Source: Pseudomonadota bacterium (GTDB lineage: Bacteria > Bdellovibrionota_C > UBA2361 > OMII01). Taken from it: DNA of 12,760 nt. Where the stretch lies: positions 1 through 12,760 of the forward strand of contig JAIXPR010000029.1 in NCBI GenBank assembly GCA_027486155.1, in the 5' to 3' direction. The notes beneath the pieces are model-generated. The model worked only from the letters and a program-made list of their open reading frames with translations, made no database searches and had not been told where the DNA came from. This document shows positions 7,941 through 12,760 of this stretch, piece after piece. Positions within the stretch are counted from its first letter, which is position 1; the number at the start of each line of letters is the position of its first letter. The translations under genes were made by a program, and so were the position numbers.

Positions 7941-8033
7941 CGCTGACGCTGACGACTACGTGTGACGCGAGACGATAACCGTCCACGGGTATCGGTTTAC
8001 GTTATACGGTACACGTATTCGTCAGCGTCAGCG
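7941..8033. repeat. Dispersed palindromic element, copy B
   Basis: The arms CGCTGACGCTGACGA plus CTACGTGT (7941-7963) and ACACGTAT plus TCGTCAGCGTCAGCG (8011-8033) form a 23-bp inverted repeat with one mismatch. The 47-base loop contains the 27-base core (7977-8003) shared with copy A at 25 of 27 positions. It starts 29 bases after the tyrA stop and may terminate or protect its transcript. Arm sequence differs from copy A, but pairing is kept. Confidence 0.7.
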
Positions 8034-8205
8034 ACCGTTTGAGGTGTGCTCCACAGTGAGACCATTAGAAGGATTTGCCTCTGCTCCTAGGGGCACCTTA
8101 TCATCAGTCGGAAGGTGTTCGTTTGAGTAATGGATAGCCTCTAAGCTTTCACATTATCGCCTCAGGCCACGGATTTCTCTGTGTTACCTTTAATCTGCTG
8201 CTACA
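8034..8205. other. Intergenic region before the 8206 gene
   Basis: With the repeat before it, this makes about 290 bases without a gene. CACCTT (8094-8099) and AAGGTG (8112-8117) form a small inverted repeat without a following T run. No convincing promoter or ribosome binding site for the next gene is seen. Confidence 0.3.
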
Positions 8206-8730
8206 GTGGAGGTAGGGAAGCCGTTCCCGCAGAACTTGGTGTCCATGGTCAATTTTGTCGACATCGCTCAAACCTTAGAACGCCTCCAGAAGGTGACGGA
8301 CGCCGTCGTGCCCGCCCTTCAAGGATCCCTTCCCGCAATTGAGCAGACCGGTCGCGAGATGGTGCGTCGCGCGCTCGCGAGCGCTGCGACTACGGCGCAG
8401 CAGGTTGCGCCAACGTCGATGGCGATCGGATCTGACCTCGGCGTTGATGCATTCGTCGCAAAGGTTGATCCGACCGGCGGGCTGAATCCGAAGAGCTTCA
8501 CGGTCGATGGCGCACAAGGACACCCCTGGATTAAAGAGGAACTCGCCAATCTCACTCACGCCACCGCGGAGAAGGAACGGCATGATCGGGAGCACGGTCG
8601 ACGTGCTGACCAAGGATTTATCAATCCGATTCCGCGCGGTATCGATATCACCCCGTGGGCGAATCCTAGTCCTCCGCAGATGCGAGAGGGGGCTCAGAGG
8701 CAGAGTCGACATCCGTTGATGAAGATATAA
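8206..8730 (+). CDS. Unknown protein, possibly helical, up to 174 residues
   Basis: I do not recognise this protein. From the GTG at 8206 it has 174 residues; an ATG at 8245 (residue 14) gives 161 and is an equally plausible start, since neither has a clear Shine-Dalgarno at the right distance. Residues about 14-70 look like one long amphipathic helix rich in Ala, Leu, Gln and Thr. The middle (about 75-105) is Gly/Asp-rich, followed by a charged stretch of the type KERHDREHGRR. The tail is Pro-rich and basic (NPIPRGIDITPW, then NPSPPQMREG). There are no membrane segments, Cys or signal peptide. It is read in the same direction as tyrA and the prepilin-like gene but with large gaps, so no operon is evident. 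Confidence 0.55.
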   Translation: MEVGKPFPQNLVSMVNFVDIAQTLERLQKVTDAVVPALQGSLPAIEQTGREMVRRALASAATTAQQVAPTSMAIGSDLGVDAFVAKVDPTGGLNPKSFTVDGAQGHPWIKEELANLTHATAEKERHDREHGRRADQGFINPIPRGIDITPWANPSPPQMREGAQRQSRHPLMKI

Positions 8731-8748
8731 ATCCGGAAGGGTGTCGAG

Positions 8749-8847
8749 ATGCACGGGGCAGTGGGCGAGAAGGATAGCGGCTCTCCCGAGGGAGGTGTCG
8801 ATCATCGGTTCGGCACGGTTTGTATTTCTTCTGCCTTGGCTCAGTAG
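8749..8847 (+). CDS. Possible 32-residue peptide
   Basis: An ATG at 8749 is preceded by GGAAGG (8735-8740), eight bases upstream, and opens a 32-codon frame (starting MHGAVGEKDS) ending at TAG 8845-8847. It begins 19 bases after the preceding gene. The peptide is not hydrophobic and matches nothing I know, so the Shine-Dalgarno-like site is the only support. Confidence 0.18.
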   Translation: MHGAVGEKDSGSPEGGVDHRFGTVCISSALAQ

Positions 8848-8969
8848 TGAATGCGTCTTTTGAGGGGATTTTTGATATACGAGAAACTAGGAGGGAAATC
8901 TCGCCCTACGTAATAGTTAGACCTGTGAATCCATACACTTGTATCGTTTCCTGAGACGGACCGAAAATG

Positions 8970-8994
8970 CAATCATATTTTTCTGACATGATTG
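8970..8994. promoter_or_regulatory. Palindrome over the -35 region, possible operator
   Basis: CAATCAT (8970-8976) and ATGATTG (8988-8994) form a perfect 7-bp inverted repeat with an 11-base spacer, covering the -35 box of the promoter for the prepilin-like gene. Its position and symmetry fit a dimeric repressor site; the regulator is unknown. Confidence 0.4.
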
Positions 8995-9012
8995 AGTGTG
9001 CCGCTTTATACT
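8983..9012 (+). promoter_or_regulatory. Sigma-70-like promoter, likely leaderless
   Basis: CTGACA (8983-8988) and TATACT (9007-9012) are separated by 18 bases, close to the -35 and -10 consensus. Transcription would start about at 9019, exactly the ATG of the prepilin-like gene, so the mRNA would have little or no leader. Confidence 0.5.
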
Positions 9013-9018
9013 GTAGGC

Positions 9019-9291
9019 ATGGGATCGTGTCGGTCAAGTACGCGTAGTGAGCGTGGAGCAAGCGTGATGGAGGTGGTGTTTTCCGTGGGGCTTGTGTCCC
9101 TGTTCACCATCACCGCGGTGACGCAGTTTGGGAGCGCGCTCCGCTCGACGTTCCGGGATCAGATCGTGATCGCACTCGGCGGGGGCAACGCAGAGGCGGT
9201 AGCCGGCGTGCCGAAAACTGACGGCGCAGGTTCAAAACCTTCATCACGCCCCATAGGCACCTCCCCGAACCCGGTAGGAATTAGAAGGTAA
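9019..9291 (+). CDS. Short prepilin-like protein (Flp/pseudopilin type)
   Basis: From the ATG at 9019 the protein has 90 residues. A short basic leader (MGSCRSSTRSERG) is followed by ASVMEVVFSVGLVSLF and a further hydrophobic stretch to about residue 40. Cleavage after G13 would place Glu at mature position 5 (E18), the hallmark of type IV-like pilins; the overall look is closest to Flp-type sequences (leader GA-x-x-x-E), although Flp usually has Tyr after the Glu and here it is Val. The remainder is short and Gly/Ser/Pro-rich, without a pilin globular domain or disulfide pair. It probably sits in the inner membrane until processed. In-frame TTG (8992) and GTG (8998) starts exist, but the -10 box would then be inside the gene. 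There is no assembly ATPase, peptidase or tad gene nearby, so it is an orphan. It converges with recD2, with only 37 bases between the stops. Confidence 0.6.
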   Translation: MGSCRSSTRSERGASVMEVVFSVGLVSLFTITAVTQFGSALRSTFRDQIVIALGGGNAEAVAGVPKTDGAGSKPSSRPIGTSPNPVGIRR

Positions 9292-9328
9292 TGATATGTG
9301 TGGAGGAGGGGGGAGTCCCAGGAGCCAC

Positions 9329-11572
9329 TCACCCATCATTCCATGGAATCAACTCCGGTTGATTCGGCATGAGGATGGAGGAGATCCTTTCCAGTAACAG
9401 CGTACAACGCCGCTTCGTCTGCGCCCGTTTCGCCGCGATGCCGAGTGCCCGTTTAGAACCAACGATGATCAGGAGCTTCTTTGCTCGAGTTACGCCGGTG
9501 TACACAAGTTGCCGCTCAAGGAGGGTAAAGTGTGAGTTGTCTATCGCGAAGACGACGCACGGAACCTCCATCCCTTGCGAGCGATGAACGGTTACGGCGT
9601 AGGCGAGGGAGAGCTGCCCGATCTCGCCCCGTGGATACTCGATGAGGCGACCATCCCACAGCTCAACGGTGAGTCGTTGCTCCTCTCGGTCGACGCTGTA
9701 GATCGTGCCCATGTCTCCGTTGAACACCCCTGAGGGGTCGATCTTGTAGTTGTTGACCCGTTGGCATACCCGGTCGCCAACCCGGAAGGTCATATCGCCG
9801 ATCTCAAGGATCTCGTCTTCTGTATGAGAAGCGCGGGGATTGAGCTTCTCCTGGATTCGCTTGTTAAGCTCGATCGTGCCGACCGGCCCGCGGTTGGAGG
9901 GGGTAAGAACCGCGATATCAGACCCAGAGAATCCGAACTTCTTCGGTATCTGATCCGCTACGAGGCTCTCAATGAGACGACCCGACTCATCGGTGTCATC
10001 CCGTTGAATGAAGTAGGCGTCCGATTTGGTGACGCCGTCTGGTGTTGGAATTGAGGGGACCTCTCCGGTGTTGATCATGTAGGCGACTGAGTTGATCGCC
10101 GATTCATTGGCCCGTCTGAAAAGCTTCGAGAGCGCGACCACACGGATATCTTTGCAACTTACGAGGTCGCCAAATACGCGGCCCGGACCAACTGAGGGAA
10201 GTTGATCCTTGTCGCCAACGAGGATGAGGATCGTTTTCTTCTGAATCGCCGCAAAGAGATCCCTCGCGAGCATGATATCGACCATGGATGCTTCGTCGAT
10301 GATCAGCGCGTCGTAGGGGAGGGGGTTGCGTGCGTTAAAAACGAAGTCCGATGTGGTTGGGTCGTACTTAAGGAGTCTGTGGATGGTACTCGCTGGCGCC
10401 GCGGTAACCTGCGACATCCGTTGAGCGGCGCGTCCAGTGGGTGCCGCGAGGGCGAAGGCGAGCCCCGCTTTCTCAAAGAGGATGGTGAGCGCTTTGATGA
10501 TAGTCGTCTTTCCGCATCCAGGGCCTCCCGTGATGATAAGGAGAGGGTAGTGCGCCGCTGATTCGACCGCTACCTGTTGTTCTGGTGAGAGGCTGAGGCT
10601 GAGGCTCTTCTGCGCCTCTTCGATACACCGCACGACCGCCTCTCCTCCAAGCGCTTGATGCGCCCTGGGTTCGGTGCGCTCCGCGATAAACCTCGCGACG
10701 GCATCCTCGGCGCGGTCGAAGTGATTGAGAAAGATCCCCTCGCCGTACGCGGTCAAGTTGTGTTCTGAGAGGAGGTTGTCGAGGTGGTCCCCTAAGTTGT
10801 GTGTCTCATCGACACCGAGCAGGTTGCGCGCCCGGTCGAGGAGTACCTGACGGGTGAGGTAGCAGTGGCCTTCGTCGGACGCGTCCTCAAGGGCGTACCA
10901 TATGCCGGCTCGGAGCCGTTTCGCCCCGTGTGGGCTCATGCCCAAGTTGAGCGCGATGGTGTCGGCGGTTTGGAATCCTATCCCGCGAATGTCGCGGGCG
11001 AGGGTGTAGGGATCGTTGGTGATGATGTCGATCGTCTTGTTCTTGTACCGCTCGTAGATCTTCGCGGAGAGGTTCGGGGAGATTCGGTGTTCAACGAGAA
11101 ATCGAAGGATCCGATCGAATTCGGTTTGCGCTGCGAGCGCGGCTTGCAGAAGTTCCGCCTTCTTTTTCCCAACTCCCGCGAGGGCGGCGACTTTATCTGG
11201 TTCCGTTCGAATGACGTCGAGCGCCGCGCTTCCGAACTCTTTGACGATCCGCTCCGCTGTTTTCTTGCCGATGCCGTTTATCAAGCCACTGGAGAGGTAG
11301 CGCTCTATGCCTTCAGCGGTGGATGGTTGGGTTTCTATGAGCGACTGAAGGGTGAATTGGCGACCGAACTTCGGGTGCAGGATGAAGGTTCCCGTCATCG
11401 TGACGTATGAACCAACCCTGGCGTTGGGGCACATCCCCACAACCGTGACACGATCGGGGGGATGGTCCAGCGTGACCTGAATCACCGAGTAGCCGTTCTG
11501 AGCGTTTCGGAAGGTGACGCGATCAACGGTACCGTGAAGGGTCTCAGTTTGTTGCGTCTGCTCGCCACTCAT
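9329..11572 (-). CDS. recD2: RecD2-type ATP-dependent DNA helicase
   Basis: A 747-residue superfamily 1B helicase of the RecD2 (RecD-like, RecBC-independent) type, unwinding DNA 5' to 3' with ATP. In order: an N-terminal OB-like domain (about 10-85), helix-hairpin-helix repeats (LINGIGKKTAERI at 97-109, LAGVGKKKAELL at 131-142, IRGIGFQTAD at 195-204), Walker A GGPGCGKTT (349-357), Walker B LIIDEASM (423-430), motif III GDKDQLPSVGPG (453-464), a late motif TVHRSQGME (661-669) and motif VI VYTGVTRAKK (690-699). All motifs look intact and the length is normal. The frame is open upstream to an ATG at 11686, but those 38 codons lie inside the HD gene and precede the family's usual start. The ATG at 11572 forms TAATG with the stop of the HD gene and has no Shine-Dalgarno, so translation probably depends on coupling. 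Confidence 0.95.
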   Translation of the reverse strand: MSGEQTQQTETLHGTVDRVTFRNAQNGYSVIQVTLDHPPDRVTVVGMCPNARVGSYVTMTGTFILHPKFGRQFTLQSLIETQPSTAEGIERYLSSGLINGIGKKTAERIVKEFGSAALDVIRTEPDKVAALAGVGKKKAELLQAALAAQTEFDRILRFLVEHRISPNLSAKIYERYKNKTIDIITNDPYTLARDIRGIGFQTADTIALNLGMSPHGAKRLRAGIWYALEDASDEGHCYLTRQVLLDRARNLLGVDETHNLGDHLDNLLSEHNLTAYGEGIFLNHFDRAEDAVARFIAERTEPRAHQALGGEAVVRCIEEAQKSLSLSLSPEQQVAVESAAHYPLLIITGGPGCGKTTIIKALTILFEKAGLAFALAAPTGRAAQRMSQVTAAPASTIHRLLKYDPTTSDFVFNARNPLPYDALIIDEASMVDIMLARDLFAAIQKKTILILVGDKDQLPSVGPGRVFGDLVSCKDIRVVALSKLFRRANESAINSVAYMINTGEVPSIPTPDGVTKSDAYFIQRDDTDESGRLIESLVADQIPKKFGFSGSDIAVLTPSNRGPVGTIELNKRIQEKLNPRASHTEDEILEIGDMTFRVGDRVCQRVNNYKIDPSGVFNGDMGTIYSVDREEQRLTVELWDGRLIEYPRGEIGQLSLAYAVTVHRSQGMEVPCVVFAIDNSHFTLLERQLVYTGVTRAKKLLIIVGSKRALGIAAKRAQTKRRCTLLLERISSILMPNQPELIPWNDG

Positions 11573-12138
11573 TAGTCGATTTTTTTCAGGCCATGCCACC
11601 AGCTTGACGAAGATACGTTCGGGAGTTCTTCGAGGAGCACCTTCGCTGACTTCGTTTTGAGACGTTGCCGAGCGGCTTCGAACCACTCCGACGCATCGTC
11701 ATAGCCCCGCTCCATATACTCGCGCGCCCGGACCGCGAGTTCCAAGAGGTCCGCGTCCTTGGCGATGATGCCGGCTTCCGTATTTTTGTCCTCTATCTGG
11801 TGCCACAAGGTGAGGACATCGTCTCCGGCATCTCCGAGGCGGGATACCTGCTCGCGGACGGCGGTCGCTTCATCCGCGGTGACGTAACGGTTGGCAAGCT
11901 TATGGATATCGCCGATGCGGGTCTCCCCGATGTCGTGAAAGACGAGCATGGTGGCGACCTCGTTTGGGTCCTTGTACCCCTCGAGCTTGGCCAGGACCCA
12001 CCCGATCTGGGCCGCTCGAAGGGAGTGGTCGGCGATACTTTCTGGGTTTTCCATCCCCAAAAGGCGCCAGCCCTCCCGCTTAACCCGCGATAATTGGCCC
12101 ATCTCGAAGAAAAACTTAAGGATCTCTTTTGATTGCAT
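11572..12138 (-). CDS. HD-domain phosphohydrolase, HDDC2/YfbR type
   Basis: A 188-residue cytoplasmic metal-dependent phosphohydrolase. Metal ligands of the HD fold are visible: H38 in ESIADHS, the HD pair H68-D69 in VFHDIGETRIGDI, and the D128/D130 region in AKDADLLEL. The opening, FFFEMGQLSRVKREGWRLLG (9-28), and the GETRIGDIHK stretch are typical of the HDDC2/YfbR group, whose studied members remove phosphate from deoxynucleoside 5'-monophosphates. The substrate here is inferred. It is the first gene of a two-gene unit with recD2, joined by TAATG, and is divergent from tRNA-Lys with 118 bases between. The upstream region lacks a clear Shine-Dalgarno and is pyrimidine-rich on the coding strand. 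Confidence 0.85.
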   Translation of the reverse strand: MQSKEILKFFFEMGQLSRVKREGWRLLGMENPESIADHSLRAAQIGWVLAKLEGYKDPNEVATMLVFHDIGETRIGDIHKLANRYVTADEATAVREQVSRLGDAGDDVLTLWHQIEDKNTEAGIIAKDADLLELAVRAREYMERGYDDASEWFEAARQRLKTKSAKVLLEELPNVSSSSWWHGLKKID

Positions 12139-12205
12139 ACGAGGGAAGGTAGCAGATGGCGGCAGGCTCCACCAAGGACTTCTTACAGATATAGGGTTGT
12201 AAATC

Positions 12206-12234
12206 TTGATCTAGTTCCCAACTTGGCGTATTTT
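12206..12234 (+). promoter_or_regulatory. Promoter of tRNA-Lys
   Basis: TTGATC (12206-12211), a 17-base spacer and TATTTT (12229-12234) fit a sigma-70 promoter, with a start expected near 12241, about 16 bases before the mature tRNA 5' end. The sequence between is CT-rich. Confidence 0.6.
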
Positions 12235-12256
12235 CCCCTCCTCAGTTCATGAGTGT

Positions 12257-12332
12257 GCGCTAGTAGCTCAGCTGGTAGAGCAGGAGACTCTTAATCTCTT
12301 GGTCCGGGGTTCGAATCCCTGCTGGCGCACCA
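12257..12332 (+). tRNA. tRNA-Lys (anticodon CTT), CCA encoded
   Basis: A full cloverleaf of 76 bases. Acceptor GCGCTAG (12257-12263) pairs with CTGGCGC (12322-12328), with one G-T pair. The D arm is GCTC/GAGC (12266-12269, 12278-12281). The anticodon stem GGAGA (12283-12287) and TCTCT (12295-12299) encloses the loop CTCTTAA, with anticodon CTT at 12290-12292. The T arm is CGGGG/CCCTG with loop TTCGAAT. Discriminator A is at 12329 and CCA at 12330-12332. No terminator lies between it and the following repeat array, so the two are probably co-transcribed. Confidence 0.97.
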
Positions 12333-12337
12333 GTTTC

Positions 12338-12595
12338 TTTTCTATTCGAACTTGGCTTCGCCAAGATTCGAATGACGACCAGGGTGGGCCCTGGACCCCG
12401 ACGACAACTTTTCTATCCGAACTTGGCGGAGCCAAGATTCGAATGACGACCAGGGAGCCCCCTGGACCCCCACGACAACTTTTCTATCAAAACTTGGCGG
12501 AGCCAAGATTTTGATGACGAACGCTTTTCTTTCTATATGAACTTGGCTGCGCCAAGATTCATATGACGACCAGGGTGGGCCCTGGACCCCGACGA
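12338..12595 (+). repeat. Tandem array of four covarying hairpin units
   Basis: Each unit begins TTTTCTAT (extended in unit 4) and forms a hairpin: unit 1 at 12344-12373, 2 at 12415-12444, 3 at 12486-12515, 4 at 12535-12564. The period is 71, 71 and 49 bases. The inner stem CTTGGC/GCCAAG and a bulged A are constant. The 7-bp outer stem changes: ATTCGAA/TTCGAAT, ATCCGAA/TTCGAAT (one mismatch), ATCAAAA/TTTTGAT, ATATGAA/TTCATAT. The 3-base loop is TTC, GGA, GGA, TGC. A second hairpin, CCAGGG/CCCTGG, follows in units 1 (12379-12394), 2 (12450-12465) and 4 (12570-12585), with loop TGGG, AGCC and TGGG; unit 3 lacks it. The array starts six bases after the tRNA. It could be a structured transcript processed with the tRNA, or a REP-like DNA repeat. 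No known family is recognised. Confidence 0.9.
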
Positions 12596-12760
12596 AATTA
12601 CATTATTCTAATCGGCCTTGATCGGTGCGGGATCTGTGTATCCGGAGCGGCTGTGTTGAAAATCAACATTAAATTGATTGGAATTGAGCATTATCTCTGA
12701 GCATAGCGTTTAGGATAATGATTGTTTTCCGCATAGCCGCTACCAGAGCGACTTTGTTAG
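12596..12760. other. AT-rich 3' flank with small inverted repeats
   Basis: No gene is seen to the window end. TGTTGA/TCAACA (12654-12668, 3-base loop) is a tight hairpin without a T run. CATTATC (12689-12695) and GATAATG (12714-12720) form a 7-bp inverted repeat with an 18-base spacer that could be an operator or hairpin. The stretch is more AT-rich than the coding regions and may be the control region of a gene beyond the edge. Confidence 0.35.

Noticed and set aside
8275..8805. A minus-strand frame of 176 codons
   Set aside because: It overlaps the plus-strand gene at 8206-8730 almost fully and reads as Arg/Ser/Leu-rich shadow sequence. The choice of strand here is less certain than elsewhere.
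9019..9291. Classical type IVa major pilin
   Set aside because: The first mature residue is Ala, not Phe or Met, and there is no globular domain or disulfide pair. A Flp or pseudopilin type fits better.
10799..11410. A plus-strand frame of 203 codons
   Set aside because: It is fully antisense to the N-terminal part of recD2, whose motifs are clear, and arises from codon bias.
11573..11686. N-terminal extension of RecD2 from an ATG at 11686
   Set aside because: These 38 codons lie within the HD gene, and the RecD2 family begins near the ATG at 11572, which forms TAATG.
12220..12228. AACTTGGCG in the tRNA promoter spacer as an extra copy of the array stem
   Set aside because: The match is nine bases with no complementary arm nearby, so it is probably chance.
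12299..12514. A 71-codon frame running from the tRNA into the repeats
   Set aside because: It overlaps a functional tRNA, and its codons are simply repeat sequence, giving an internally repeated peptide.
12338..12595. CRISPR array
   Set aside because: The copies are adjacent units with no unique spacers, and the variation is within paired stems. No cas genes are present, and the Cas4-like nuclease is 11 kb away.
12338..12595. Integron attC sites
   Set aside because: The hairpins lack the conserved GTTRRRY core ends and gene cassettes between them, and there is no integrase.

Overview
The window is bacterial chromosome of a housekeeping type, moderately GC-rich by eye. The organism cannot be named from it. 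A prepilin-like protein and a secreted-type VCBS/FG-GAP repeat protein fit a free-living bacterium with a complex envelope, and a eukaryotic-type (GT3) glycogen synthase is known from scattered bacterial lineages such as Bacteroidetes and deltaproteobacterial groups. No CRISPR array, phage module or transposase is visible.

Layout. Positions 2-901 (+) are the 3' end of a VCBS/FG-GAP repeat protein cut by the window edge. Positions 902-1153 are intergenic and hold two inverted repeats, one belonging to a palindromic element (copy A) that recurs at 7941-8033 (copy B). Positions 1154-6780 (-) are a leftward block read in the order GT3 glycogen synthase, two-domain U32 peptidase-family protein (RlhA-like), an unknown 86-residue protein that overlaps the U32 gene by 4 bases, and a small Cas4/RecB-like PD-(D/E)XK nuclease. 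Positions 7085-7912 (+) encode a TyrA-type prephenate dehydrogenase, followed by copy B. Positions 8206-8730 (+) encode an unrecognised protein, and 9019-9291 (+) a short prepilin-like protein whose promoter may give a leaderless mRNA. Positions 9329-12138 (-) are a two-gene unit: an HDDC2/YfbR-type HD phosphohydrolase, then RecD2 helicase, joined by a TAATG stop/start. Positions 12257-12332 (+) are tRNA-Lys(CTT) with an encoded CCA and a good promoter.

The most unusual feature follows the tRNA at 12338-12595: four tandem units, each with a hairpin whose inner stem is constant while the outer stem changes from copy to copy with the pairing kept. Three of the units carry a second GC hairpin. 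This is direct evidence for selection on, or copying of, a secondary structure, probably at RNA level and co-transcribed with the tRNA. The A/B element also shows a compensatory pair change between copies.

The genes do not form one pathway. They cover glycogen storage, probable rRNA modification or peptidase-family chemistry, tyrosine synthesis, nucleotide-pool hygiene with DNA unwinding, and surface or secreted structures.
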